DNA from: Congeria kusceri
Lineage: Eukaryota > Mollusca > Bivalvia > Myida > Dreissenidae
Direction of reading: 5' to 3'
DNA: 64,000 bases
NCBI GenBank assembly: GCA_027627225.1
Contig: CM051024.1
Location: 80,631,204 to 80,695,203, forward strand
Shown: positions 25,540 to 37,499 of the stretch, piece after piece
How the letters are laid out: every line of letters starts with the position of its first letter
Numbering within the stretch: position 1 is the stretch's first letter
Notes under the pieces: model-generated
Told to the model about the DNA's origin: nothing
What the model saw: the letters and a program-made list of their open reading frames with translations, nothing else
Database searches by the model: none
Translations under genes and position numbers: made by a program

Positions 25540-28440
25540 CAGTTTTTAAAACATTGGAGACCTATCACTCTATTAAATATTAGTACAACATAGCTTCTCA
25601 CAGCTGCAAGACTGAAGTCGGTTTTAGATCATTTGATAAAAAAGGACCAAACCGGGTTTATCAATCAATCGAATTATGGACGATTTATACGTAAAAACAT
25701 TCGTTTAGTAAATGACATAATGAACTATACTTAAAAATATACATGAATTGTTAATGATGTTTGACTTTGAAAAAGAATTTGGTATTTATTTTTGGATTGT
25801 ATATTCCGAACGCTTTCTTTTTTCAACTTTGGTCCAAAATTTAGCAAATGGATATCATTGTTCATAATAGTACTAGTACTGTCGTGCAATGAAACGGTTT
25901 CCCTTCCGATTTTTTAATATTCGCCGTGGCTGTAGACAGGGGGACCCTGTAAGTCCATACCTCTTTATTTTGTGCGCTGCAGTTTTACCTATAACAATTA
26001 GGGATGTAAACAAATAATCGAATATTCGATTGAATGTCCAAATATTCGATTCTTAATTTTAATTAAACATATACAAATACAAATGTAAACAAACAATAAA
26101 CCCCAAAACGTTGAATTGGTGGTGTTTTGTTTGAATCGCTTGGATATACTTTTCATTGCTCCGGACCCTTTCCTCAATTAGCGAGGCTGTATCGTTAAAC
26201 ACCATCTACACATTGAGTAAACGTGTCCTATTGCGCAGAGACAGTGTTCTGTTGATTGGGTGTCAACGTTTAACAATAGAATGGTGATAGCAGTCTGCAA
26301 GACCAGTGAAGTCACCATAGCATAGTCCCTCGGTTAATTAAGTTAGGTCTCAGCTGATTGCAATTGATCGATATACCTAATCCTTATCGAACCTTGTTAT
26401 TGGTTACTTACACAGAATACCACATCTGGTTTGAAAATAGATCGGCCTCTGATCGTTTAGTGACTTTGTAGTAGTTGATTTGAAATTATTCTAAAATATA
26501 ACTGAACTACAATTACGTATGTCGGTATAATCGACAACGCTAATTTAGTTGATAATGATGATTTTTTTTTGTACGAGCATGCTTAAAAAGTATAAAGTAA
26601 AGAAACAACAATCGTATTTCATTCGAGTATTCGAATATTCGTTTGAAAGGGCACTCGAATATTCGAATACCTATTTTGGTGTTCGTTGAAATCCCTAATA
26701 AAAGTCAGAAACAATAACAATATCAAAGGTATTTATATCAATGGCACAGAATACAAAATGACGTAATTTGCCGATGACACTACCTTGTTGTTAGATGGAG
26801 GCGAAAGCACAGTTAATAAAACTTAAGATATCTTACATCAAATTTCCCAATACTCATTGTTAATAAATTAATTTTGACAAAACTCATGTTATTTTGGATT
26901 GGTGCCTTAAAATATAGTTTTCGCTCTAAACATAAAATGTAAGTTGGTTTGGGGAGACACTGCTTTTAAATTACTTAGCATACAATTTCATATACAATTG
27001 TAAACTTGGAAAACAGTGTTTCTATCAACTTTAATGATAAAATGCAAAGTATTGAAAACTGTATAAAAATTATGGAAAAAGAGCACTAACGCCAATGGGC
27101 AGAATTACTGTTGTGAAGTCACTTTCATTACCTATTTTAACAAACCTTTTTTGCCACACTACCAACCCCAAATACACAATTATTAAAATATAATAAATGA
27201 CATGTTTTATGAATTTGTTTGGCAAGGTCCAGCAAGGATAAAAGTTAAGGTTCCTATGAAAGATTATGATAAAGGAAAATTTAAAATTATTGAAGTCGTT
27301 GCATATGTAAAAATGTTTGGTTAAATAGACTACAGTAATTACTGGATATAATAGTAAATGCTACAGTTGTGTGCTGAAAAATGTAATTGAATCAGAAAAA
27401 CTATTAAACATTGGGGAGTATTACGTGCAATCTTTCGCATCAGAGTAGTTTGATCCATTTTGTAAAGATGTTTTGAAATCCTTTGCAGATTTTATAGATC
27501 TTTTCCATATAGACAGTATTATTAAATTTGAAAAACTTCAACTTTTCTTTAATCATAATTTTTTAATTGGACAACAACCGTTTTTTGTTCAACCAAGGTA
27601 TAACAGAAAAATAAGATATGTGCAAGACATCATGAATTGTAATGGAACATTTGTAAATAGAACTGAATTTGAACAGCAACTTGGCTTCAGTGTTATTTTT
27701 TTACAATTCGAAGGAATGATACAATCAATTAAAAAAAATTTAAACTCGCTAAAGCTTAAGAACATCACATCACAAAATAATGACTGCTGCTTTCTTATTA
27801 TTCCTTGTTACATAAATCCAATATTATTTGGTGATAAAAGTAAACCCTTGTATATACAAACTGTTGATACAAAATAATGAAATACCTACATGCCAAGCAA
27901 AATTGAATAGCGTATTTAATATTGGCAATTCTGATTGGGAAAGTTTGCTTTCATGGGTGTTTGACACCACAAAAGATTAATATAACCAATGGCACCAAAT
28001 TAGACTTACTCATAATATTCTAACTACAAATAACTTGCTCAATAAAATGAAGATCTGTGGTTCTGACAAATGTACTTTTTGTAAGACAGAAACAGAAACA
28101 CATGTTCACTTATTTTGGAGTAGTAATATTACACGAATGTTGTTAAATGACATCACATCTGTTGTCAATAAACATTGATAATGATTTTGTTTTTGATTGT
28201 AAAACCTTTTTATTGAGATCAAGTAGTAAATTGTCCACAAAATATAAGGTTTTGCTTTGAAATAAAGCGGTTTTTTTCACCTCTGTAAACGTAAATGGTA
28301 AATCCAACAATTCACGACCTTAAAAATTGTTGCAAAATAGCCTTTGCAATTATCTAACACACACAACTTCCAGATAAATATACTAGTTCGTGGGAGTTGG
28401 TAGAGTCGTTTTGTAACTGCGATATAACTTTATAACTGTC
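25540..28440 (+). pseudogene. LINE retrotransposon ORF2 remnant (L1/Tx1-like reverse transcriptase)
   Basis: The reading begins inside the reverse transcriptase at WRPITLLN (25551), then KSVLDHLIKKDQTGFINQ, then RRGCRQGDPVSPYLFILCAA (25926-25986). After an inserted element (25999-26697) it continues with NIKGIYINGTEYKM and the catalytic FADDTTLL (about 26772). The C-terminal part (27473-27877) reads RKIRYVQDIMNCNGTF, and CTFCKTETETHVHLFWS near 28070 is the usual terminal Cys/His region. Frame changes and stops are scattered through it. The 5' half (endonuclease) is absent, and the minisatellite directly abuts the truncation. This motif order is typical of L1/Tx1-type LINEs. Confidence 0.85.
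25999..26697. mobile_element. hAT-like MITE inserted in the LINE reverse transcriptase
   Basis: The 699 bp element starts TAGGGATGTAAAC and ends with the inverted form GAAATCCCTA. ATCGAATATTCGA palindromes lie just inside both ends. The flanks ATAACAAT (25991-25998) and ATAAAAGT (26698-26705) look like an aged 8 bp target duplication, the size made by hAT transposases. Removing the element and one flank puts the two halves of the reverse transcriptase back in one frame, which confirms the borders. No coding capacity. Confidence 0.82.
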
Positions 28441-28444
28441 TGCT

Positions 28445-29215
28445 TATGAATGATCATATATATTATGTAGTTTGAAAGAGAAAATCAGCACACGGACCAT
28501 TCTGCGTAATCAGTAAATCTAAAGTTACATACATTTGCATTTGATGTAGTGTACGTATATCTTCAAAGAAATTAAATGAAATCATCGTTTGAAACCGGAG
28601 ACTTAAACGCAATGAAAATTATTCATCGTTTGAACTACAAAACCAGCATCATTAACCAAAACATACATACAATGTACACCAGATAATTTGTACATTAAGA
28701 ATGTAAGTTTCACTTTCAGTAAAGTAATTTTGCCCTTTAGCAACGATGAATACATTTAATTTGTTTCGAGCTAAAAGGCGGATTTAGAGGAGGGCGGAGC
28801 GGCGTACGACCCCTCTAAAATTGTCCAAAACTAGGTTTTTAAAGCGAACAATAACTGAAACATGTGCATTTCGTTAGAATTAAAATGTTTGTTTTTTCAA
28901 TCAGATTATTTCAAATATTATTTCTGTTTTGTGGTATTTTGGTTAAATTGTTCCGTTTGGCGATATTGCGTCATTCCGATACATGTATCTTATCATTTAA
29001 GAGACAACAGCAGTTAATTCGTTGTCAGTTATTTAATATTTCCGGCCCTCTCACTCAAAATCCTGGTACCGCGCCTGATATCATATTTGAAATAAGGTAA
29101 AACATGAGGGGTTTGTTCTGTACCAGATTAAAACCATTTAAGACGAGGGGAATTTTCAATCATCAAGCCACATACTAAAGTTTTCACCACGGAAACTCTG
29201 TGAATGAGGCGTGTC
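28445..29215. other. Intergenic, no gene seen
   Basis: AT-rich. GCGGATTTAGAGGAGGGCGGAGC at 28777 resembles a common repeat edge (shown only partly). The frame 28864-29100 has no recognised content. Confidence 0.35.
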
Positions 29216-29404
29216 GTGGGAAACCAGGGTTGAATGCATGTGCGTAAAGTGTCGTCTAGGATCAGCCTGTGTAGTCTGTTCTAAACATAAATCCACTGTA
29301 GGCGGAAAGTGCCGTCCTGTATTAGCGTGTGCGGACTGCACAGGCTGAACCGGGACGACATTTAACGCACATGCATTATGCCCGGTTTTCCCGCGACACG
29401 CATC
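29216..29404. mobile_element. Foldback MITE, copy 1, with 4 bp target duplication GAAT
   Basis: It starts GAGGCGTGTCGTGGGAAA and ends with the inverted form TTTTCCCGCGACACGCATC. The direct repeat GAAT stands at 29212-29215 and 29405-29408. Inside are GTGCGTAAAGTGTCGTC, the CCTGTGTAGTCTG palindrome and its inverted partner. It is 189 bp with no coding capacity. The terminal 30 bp align with the TIRs of the 4.3 kb element at 37349-41680. Confidence 0.88.
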
Positions 29405-30025
29405 GAATATGGATTCAGCGTGGGTTTTTTATATGAAAATATATGTTGGTAAAATAAAGACGAACAAGAAAGAACAAATCATTCAAACGCTTTGCTAATT
29501 TAGGATTGTATTGTTAAGTTACTAGATACGCGGTTGTAGTTGTTTATATTGATGAATAGGTCGGGTAATATGTAGTGCGTTGATAAAACGCATATACAAG
29601 ATCATTAAGTAGACATTGAACCTATACAGGTAGGTGACATGTCGCTGCGTCTGAAAATTGAAATACGATCACAAGATTGCCGTACCTGTTTAAATTTTAA
29701 CCACAAAACGAAATGGCAAAGTGTTGTGTACGCCCGTGCGTACAGGAAACGCGTGAATTCGCCACTGGCAACGACTTAGTCTATGCTCATTGAGCCATTC
29801 ACCATCGTTTATGGTTTTAGCATATATAAATGTCTTATACGCACGCAAAACAAACTGAATTGCATTCTCAAGTCTATTTAGTTATAGCGTCATCACCGAA
29901 ACGGTCATCTCCGCAACACTGATACTATTTGGATAAATAAAACATGAATTGCATTAATGCGCAATTCATTAAATGGATGGATGCCTTGAAAAAATGTGAG
30001 TTAATAATTAACTGAAAGTAAATAT
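29405..30025. other. Spacer between two MITE copies, nothing seen
   Basis: AT-rich, without exon or repeat signals. Confidence 0.4.
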
Positions 30026-30252
30026 GAGGCGTGTCATGGGAAAACCGGGCTTAATGCGTGTCCGCAAAGGCTAATCCAGGACGGCACTTTCCGCTTTTAT
30101 GGTATTTCCTGTTTAAAGGAATTCTCCTTTAAACATAAATCCACTGTAAGCGAAAAGTGCCGTCCTGGATTAGCCTGTGCAGACTGCACAGGCTAATCCG
30201 GGACGACACTTTACGCACATGCATTAAGCCCGGTTTTCCCACGACACGCCTC
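30026..30252. mobile_element. Foldback MITE, copy 2, with 4 bp target duplication ATAT
   Basis: It starts GAGGCGTGTCATGGGAAAAC and ends with the inverted form GGTTTTCCCACGACACGCCTC. Flanks ATAT lie at 30022-30025 and 30253-30256. The right arm contains an almost perfect inner palindrome around CCTGTGCAGACTGCACAGG. It is the same family as 29216-29404, with a longer left arm interior. Confidence 0.88.
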
Positions 30253-30763
30253 ATATATTTGTTATATTTAACTGTTTCTCATACTCATTACCGTAACATT
30301 ATGCCATCATCAAAACAAGTTGTCATTTCAACATCAACATAATTAATCTAAAATGTGTGCACAATATGTATGATGGAAACAATACATTCTTGAGAATATT
30401 ATTAACAAAATAAACTACTTTAAAAATGCAAAAATATTAAAGATGTAGATAAAGCTTATGACTGATAGTTTAACTTTGTTTATAAACTATGTGTTAAATT
30501 TTCTTTTAAATGAAGTAAAAACGAGAACAAACGTTTTTTTTTTATATAAATATTTCACACATGTAATAATAGCATGCAATGGAACACTAATATGTATTAA
30601 CGTAACATTTAAACGGGACTGTTTCGTGCAAATACAACAGATCTGTAAGTTTATCATCGTTATAGTAATGACTAATTGGGCAGATATAGGTGTCAAGGTC
30701 ACGTTAGTTTGGTCATATTGATCGCCTATTTTAAACGTTGCTGAGTATTATACAGGTACACAT

Positions 30764-30848
30764 ACAGTACGTGCCACGCGCAACCCGCAGAATTCGCGCT
30801 GTCGTGACGAGCCTTCGATCACTATTCGCGAAGCGACGTCACGGAAGT
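30764..30848 (+). repeat. 85 bp repeat, inverted partner at 45918-46002
   Basis: ACAGTACGTGCCACGCG through GCGACGTCACGGAAGT differs from the reverse complement of 45918-46002 at three positions only. It is GC-rich in AT-rich surroundings. It is probably a shared end of a dispersed element. Confidence 0.85.
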
Positions 30849-30859
30849 ACGCACGAACG

Positions 30860-33080
30860 GCCATGTTTAAGTCTTTAAGAGTATCAGATAACATAATCAC
30901 ACAACATTATTGCAAATTCGGTTGAAACGCTTGCGAATCAGACTTGGCATTTATGTAAATTTGATTAATTTAAATTATTAGCATCTTGGTCTTTTTTAAG
31001 GTTAAAAAGGAGTTTTGTCAAAAGTTCGACAAAATGTCCAAGTCCGGTATCGGTTCACCCGCTGAGTCCGCCGAGCCATAAAACTGATAACAATCTGGTC
31101 ACCGTATACTAGGCGCTTTGGAGCAGGGACCTATAGGCCCTGTTTGGAGTTATGGGTTAATTTGAACTGAAGTAAATGAACTGAACTGGTGATATTTAAT
31201 TCAATAAAAAATTGTGACAATAAATATACATGTGTAGAATTTAGAAATAATTCAAAAGCTGAAATGAGTAATAATAATTCGTGGTTATTAGTTTTAACAT
31301 GATTGTATTTATATACACCTTAATTAGAATTTTGAGAAATGCTATATTATTTAACATATTTGCACACTTTGTTTTCTTTGCAAACCAACGTTAACTCTAT
31401 TTTAAACTGAGAACCAAAACTGTCGCATGGGTCTTTGTTTTGTTTTCAAGCCTAGGAGGCTCCCTAAATCAGAGTTGTTTATTAGGGTGACATCCGGAGG
31501 CCCGTATCATTGCTCGGGCAATGGTTTATAACCGAAGTCCCGAGGGTAAACAACATAACACCGTCGTCGGCCCGTGTCATTTCCAAATAAACCACACGTT
31601 TGCCATTAGGTATACTATGCAAATGTAGGTGAATATTTGCCGTCGGATAGCAAGCTGATTTAAGGCAGCTGATAAGGCTGTATTTATTTCTTTAATTATG
31701 AGTAAAAGGTAATGTACCTTTAATAAACTTAATTAATTAATCTAGAAATAACCATTATAATAAAACTCAATGTGATAATCAATTTCAGAATAGTATACTT
31801 TGCCTATAATAACTTCAAGAAACAAATTATGTTTTAACACGTTTTTGCAAGCCCTAATTTACAGTCTGATGTAAATGTCTTGTATGTATATTTTCTAACC
31901 TACATACCATCATATTTTTGTTTTTCAGTAGTGTATATTTCTATTTTCTGCAATTATCCCGTATCAATTCTGAATTAGCTACTTTTATATAAAGAGATAA
32001 TTTAGTTCGTTCCCTCTTGTCGTGGAAGCATAAATATTTTAACATACATACTGATTTCAGTGAAATATAATATACTCGTCTAAACTAACCTTAATTATAG
32101 CTAGCAAACAAAAGAACATTTTCTGGATTTAAATTAGATGCAGTATTGCTTTTTTATGAAAATGATCATGATTCGATTATGTGATGTAATCCCTCTACGA
32201 CTGCCCAGATAGTTCCTGATAACAGATGGGGTAAATCAGATAACCATCTTTATGTCAAGGTCATAAATCTTATCGGATTATGTTGGCCACAGGCGGGTCC
32301 ACAACTCTTAGAGTCAAGTTAAAGTTAATTTTGATAGCTGAGGAAGTTTCTTCCATATAGAACCGGTAGTCTGTAGAACAAATGATGTTTTCTTTAGCAA
32401 ACACCAAATTTAGAAGAGGCTACAATAACCGTTGTGATGGCTTTCGTTTGACATACATTTGTATTTACATTTATTTTGTTTACTGATGAGTAAACAATAA
32501 GTACATTTTATAAATACGTTTTACAATGATACCATACGTAACAAATAATTATAGACACTTACGTGTATATAACCACCTTCAATACAACTCAAGTACATGA
32601 TAATTATAAAATATCATATCAAAACGTCGGTGATTTGCATCTTTATGATGATTATAAAAACGATAAACAATCACACACTATTCGTGATAACATTTTGGCC
32701 CGTGTTACAAAAATGGACCATACCATTTAGATCATATTAATTAGTGTAGAAAGATACAATTCTGTAAATAAAGCATGATTGTGAACTGCACACATGTGGC
32801 ACAATACAACAGCTTTCAAAGAATAACACATCATGAGTAAATTCAGACACATTTAAAAGCCAAACACAGTGTGGACAAATCTAAAACTTGATGTGACTCT
32901 ATAGCACACAGCCTGTACTGGTAGCAAGGTATGATAATGGAATCAAATGCGAGACAACTCCACCAGTAGATATACCAATCTTACAGTATTGCATAGTATG
33001 GACCAATTAACCTAACAAAGACATTTTAGTATGACTATTTTATCAGAATGTACCAAAAAATTGTGTAAACACGTAAATAT
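30860..33080. other. Intergenic, no gene seen
   Basis: AT-rich. A short GC-richer stretch at 31480-31610 (CCCGTATCATTGCTCGGG) looks like the end of a repeat. A 15-codon frame at 31034-31081 (MSKSGIGSPAESAEP) stands alone without splice donor or conservation evidence. Confidence 0.35.
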
Positions 33081-33084
33081 AGGC

Positions 33085-33510
33085 CTCCGGCCCAGAATAC
33101 AACATATATAACAGGTATACATACTGAAATATACCACCTTGCGTTCATAAATATGGATACTATTTTATGTATCAAGCACAGAATACAGCATATATAACAG
33201 TTTCAATCATTGTAAATTCCAATAGATAACTGTGTTATCATAGAATCAATACAATGTATTTGTCTGGCCCAGAATACAACATAAGTGTATATTATAGTTT
33301 CAAATCAATTCAGACATACCATTGTGTCTTCATATTGGTAATATAATTTATATATCCAACCCACAATTCAACATAAACAGTTTCAAACAATTCAGATAGT
33401 TGTGTTTCAAAAGCGCAATATAAAAATGTATCGTTCCGAATTAGAGTACCGCATAATTATAACAGTGCAATACAAAACAATTCAAATAGGCCAATCTGTT
33501 AACTTATAAA
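33085..33510. repeat. Diverged ~88 bp tandem repeat, about five units
   Basis: CCAGAATACAACATATATAACAG recurs in changed form near 33090, 33178, 33270, 33359 and 33440 (each shown partly), followed each time by a TTTCAAACAATTCAGATA-like block and a TGTGTT..CATA block. Confidence 0.6.
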
Positions 33511-34059
33511 TGTCTATTAAGCATTGATTGAGATATATAGTAATACAATACATTTACGTTCAAAATAGACAACTGTCAAGCAATTACAAACACATTATTA
33601 TTTTAAGTAGGTAAGCTGTTATCTTTATACATGTCATTGTTATAAAACATTTGAGAATGGTCACAAGACAAAGGCTCACAAACTAATTCAAGTATGAAAA
33701 TAGTTAATTTGTAAGAGCCACATCTCAATGATACCAACTTGATCATGCATTAATATTCAATATGAAAAACGATTAAAACTTTCTCACATTTAATACCGAG
33801 CCTTCATTGAACAACAATTATTCAAAACATAAAGCATGATCAAGATAATGTAAATATAAGGAGAACTGATGTGGTGAAATCAAATTGTAAGCTAGCAGTT
33901 CTAAACTATCAAGTATTAAAAAGTTAAAAAGTTATGTTTCTTGAAATCAATTTTTTTAAAGAATATTAGCATATAATCTTTTTTTAAACATGTTAAATTA
34001 CAAGCCTGAAAATATTATCGGGAATATGTGAATTAACAAGAGCTGCCTCAGGACAGTGC

Positions 34060-35275
34060 GCTCGACTATTCACTACACTTAAAGTCTTTGAAAGTATAAT
34101 ATATTATGTCAGTGACTTTACATAATGACCATAAAAACGTATGTGAAATTTCAATTGAATATATGTAGTAGTTACAGAGATATGCAGGGCTTCCATTAAG
34201 GGAAGTTTGGGAGTAATTTACTCCCAGTTTTTGTCACAGAATTTTCAAAATTGCAGCCATGGAAGTTGCAGAACTTCCAAAATTGCAGCCAAGGAAGTTC
34301 CATCATGTAAGGATGAACATGTTAGAAGAAAAATTAAGAACTTTTTCTAAATGTATACCTCTTTCACTGAATAAATTGGCATTATAAGCACTTGATGAAA
34401 AAGAGCTGGCCTTAAAAAACCTTGCATTTTATACTAAATATATACCCATTTCTGAAATGCTCAGGACTTCTGTAGCGCAATACTGTCAAAACTTCCATAT
34501 ATTATGAGCAAAACTTCAGAAATTAGAGGCCAGGAAGTTCAAACTTCCAGTTTTCAAAAGTTAATGAAAGCCCTGGATATGTACTTGCACACACACTTTA
34601 ACCTGATTATTTCTAAGTACAAAAAGGGTCATAATTCTGCTAAAATGCTGGTCACAGTAATGGGCATTGGCTAGTGACCTTATAATATGACCCTGAAGAT
34701 ATGTGAGAAGTTTCAGCTGAATATCTGAATTCAGCTAAATTGCAGATAAGAGTTATAGGCCTTGGTCAATGACCTCACAAAATGACCCCGAAGACATTTG
34801 TGAAGTTTCAATTAAATATCTGTAGTAGTTACAGATATATATACTTGTTGCACGCAAACCTTAACCTGAAATTTTTAAGTACAGAAAGGGGCCTAATTCT
34901 GCTAAATTGCAGGACAGAGTTATGGGCCTTGGTCAGTGACCTTACATAATGACCAAGAAGGCATGTGTGAAGTTTCAATAGAATATATGTAGTAGTACTG
35001 TAGTTATTGATATATGTACTTGTTGCACGCAAACTTTAACCTGAATTTTCGAAGTACAAAAAGAGGCATAATTCTGTTAATTTGCAGGTCATAGTTATGG
35101 ATCTTCGCCAGTGACCTTATATAATGACTCTGAAGGCATGTGTTAAGTTTCAATTGAATATCGGAAGTAGTTACAGAGACATGGACTTGTTACCCACAAA
35201 TTTAACCAGAGCATTATGCCGACGCCGACGAACCGGTGAGTAGTATAGCTCAAACTATCCGGTGAATAGTCGAGC
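34060..35275. mobile_element. Second GCTCGACTATTC-ended element with ~180 bp tandem units
   Basis: The left end GCTCGACTATTC (34060) and the right end GAATAGTCGAGC (35264-35275) are perfect 12 bp inverted repeats. The inside has about five diverged units with GTGACCTTACATAATGACC, GTGAAGTTTCAAT, TGTAGTAGTTACAGA, AACCTTAACCTGA and GGGCC.TAATTCTGCTAAA. The GCCGACGCCGACGAACCGG segment sits next to the right end, so this copy is inverted relative to 3442-4536. Its units, reverse-complemented, resemble the units there (CATAACTC then a T-rich block then GCCCCTTT). Confidence 0.75.
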
Positions 35276-35639
35276 TTAAACACATATAATTATTAAAAAT
35301 TTAAGTCGATGTAATACAATATTTTAGACTGTGATCGCAATCATTTCACTCACAGCAATTACAAGTGCATGTTTTCTAATTAAAAACTACTGGATATAAA
35401 TATCAAGTGTCAATAACACTGGTAATTATGACATGCATTGTTTCTCTTATTTAGTGTGGTAAGGGCTAATGAACTTCATTGCTAACTGACTGTCTCTTGT
35501 AATGAGCACGAAAATACTGGACTCCATACAAGTTCGGCAATTACTGCCTTGTTAATGGTTAATTGAACTGATCACTGTTTGGTTATCAGAAGTATGGGGT
35601 GTTTCACGTTCATTTGTTTATATCCGCAGCATTTTTGGA

Positions 35640-36284
35640 TCACACACACCAACAAGTAGCTTTTTTCAGTCTCCTCATTGTACGCTTGCCTTGCATTCTT
35701 GGTTCCTCGACCTTAACACATGTTCTGAAAGTACAAATTAAAAAATATGTGTTGAAATGAAATAAACATTAAGAAATACATAGAATTCCAGACAGTGCAA
35801 AACCTGTCAGACAATCAGACGTGTCAGACAAAAAATGAGAGTGTCTGATAAAATTTATCACAAACCTTATACATATTACTATTTAATGTTAGTTAGACCT
35901 TTGTTTGATATATAAAGGAATTATTACTGCAACAATCAGTGTATGCATTATGTTATGCCAAATAAATAAATAATAATCAATTAGTTAACAGTGTATATGT
36001 TTTCAACATGTGGTGTATGCTTTACAAATCTTTGTCTGACAGATGACTTTGAGGTCCACGGAGTCCGAGATTCAACAAAAATATCTGATTAAAGTTGATA
36101 TACATGTCATGTATTCTTACAAACAACAATTTGATTTTCATGAAATAAACAGCAATTTCGTTTTATCAAAATATCAAACTTACTTTATCAAGCTTGGACA
36201 AGTTGAAGTTTGACAAAATGTTTTTTCCATCATTTCTGCTGAAATTGTACTGTATAATCAAATGCTCTTTCATAATCTCCATAC
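35640..36284 (-). CDS. Two terminal exons of an unidentified gene (candidate)
   Basis: Exon 36284-36184 (101 nt) lies between CTTCACACAG and GTAAGT and encodes MEIMKEHLIIQYNFSRNDG then KNILSNFNLSKLDK with no stop. It can join in phase to 35711-35640, which encodes VEEPRMQGKRTMRRLKKAT and ends CWCV-stop. The acceptor before 35711 (TGTTAAG) is weaker than a CTTTCAG 13 bases earlier, but the latter would give an immediate stop. The intron holds a dispersed GTCAGAC repeat. I do not recognise the protein; the end is strongly basic. Earlier exons would lie to the right beyond the transposons or are lost. Confidence 0.4.
35917..36060 (+). repeat. Dispersed repeat shared with 54490-54640 (opposite strand)
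   Basis: AAAGGAATTATTACTGCAAC..GTATGCATTATGTTATG..GGTGTATGCTTTACAAATC..TGTCTGACAG (in pieces) recurs reverse-complemented at 54490-54640. Confidence 0.6.
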
Positions 36285-36537
36285 CTGTGTGAAGAAGGGG
36301 ATACATGTATGTATTATATATCTGTAAAATCTGTTTTCAGCTATTTACAAATAAGCAATTAAAGGGGCTATGTCAACCAAATATTGGCTTCCTATTGCAC
36401 TATAAATTATATGATTTGATAGAAATACACTTTTTTAAGGCATGTGTATTAAATAAATTAATATAATATAAAACACAATAAGATATTTGATAAAAACAAA
36501 TTAGCAAAAAAGCCTGAAAAAAGGAAAACCCCAAGTG

Positions 36538-36622
36538 GGTATCGAACTCAAGGCTTAGGAGCCATACAAAGAAATGACAGTAGCCAGCGCACTAACCAAC
36601 TGCACTATCACGCTTGGTAAGG
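36538..36622 (-). other. tRNA-like segment with Pol III A and B boxes
   Basis: On the minus strand GATAGTGCAGTTGGTTAG matches box A and GAGTTCGATACCC matches box B, 50-60 bases apart. Stems are imperfect, so it is probably a tRNA-derived SINE head or tRNA pseudogene, not a functional tRNA. A degenerate copy lies in 46567-46866. Confidence 0.5.
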
Positions 36623-37139
36623 AATCGTTTGTAAACTATGGTTATTCATGATGCTCACAACTCTGATGTCAAAACATAAACAGGAAAAGGGCCAAACAAA
36701 CAAAACCCATAATATTTATTGATTTTATCTCCGAATGCGTACACTCTTTTCCCATTATATATATACCCTGTTTTAACCGTTATTATATGCCAGTAATAAT
36801 ATCGAAATTTCAGATTTTTTACAAGAAATTACCCCCTTGAGGCCTTTTTTGATGACACAGATTGGCAATTTTCAAAATGTTTTTCATAGATCCCAAAAAA
36901 GAAAAATACATTATATATAAACAAGCAAAATAACACTACAGACAAAGAAATATATTGGAAATACAGTGTCTTTTATGAAAAATCATCAATTAAAATGGCT
37001 AAAATTATAGTTTTATGAAAAGTCAACTGAAATGGCTAAAATTATAAAGCGTTTGTAACGCTTTTTGTCGGTATTTTTGAAAACATGTGTACCACTTACA
37101 TAGCAATTAGCGTTAAACATTCACCTCAATGATCGGCAG

Positions 37140-37207
37140 TCAGAATAGCCGAGTGGTTACAGTGAGAGGTTTTTGATCCTGGCGGACGTGGTTTGAGTCC
37201 CGCCCAG
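37140..37207 (+). other. tRNA-like segment with Pol III A and B boxes
   Basis: AATAGCCGAGTGGTTA matches box A of Ser/Leu-type tRNAs, and GGTTTGAGTCCCGC matches box B. The arms between are irregular. A tRNA-derived repeat is the likeliest reading. Confidence 0.5.
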
Positions 37208-37414
37208 AGCAATTTTTATTTATTTATTTTCTTGATATACTATTTGTTTTTGGTCAATCCAACATCTTTAGTTTAAATTGCAGTTAAGACGTTAAGTGAC
37301 ATTTTTCAAAAATACGAAAATGTGTGAACAAGTCCCTTTAAAAGAAATGGGCCGCGTCGCGACAAAACCTGCCTTAATGACATTGATGACGTTTGTGGGA
37401 AAACCCGCTTAAAG

Positions 37415-37422
37415 TGACGTCA
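37415..37422. promoter_or_regulatory. TGACGTCA (CRE-type) palindrome upstream of the transposase-like gene
   Basis: A perfect cyclic-AMP-response-element octamer lies 78 bases before the ATG and 66 bases inside the left end. A second perfect copy lies at 41526-41533 near the right end. It may be a promoter element or a subterminal transposase site. Confidence 0.4.
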
Positions 37423-37499
37423 TTGTTTTTAACCAGGAAGTATTTTCGTGTTTGGTGAAAATTAGTTATTTACGGCATAGTTTTTATTTTCGGAATAAC

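Larger units (their letters stand above)
36359..37340. mobile_element. TTAAAGGG-ended element carrying two tRNA-like segments
   Basis: The left end TTAAAGGGGCTATGTCAACC and the right end TGAACAAGTCCCTTTA are inverted. The left half (36359-36860) matches the 300 bp element at 46567-46866, including GGGCCAAACAAAC and GATGACA. It ends nine bases before the 4.3 kb transposon at 37349. Confidence 0.55.

Noticed and set aside
31034..31081. MSKSGIGSPAESAEP mini-frame
   Set aside because: Fifteen codons without donor site, promoter or conservation evidence.
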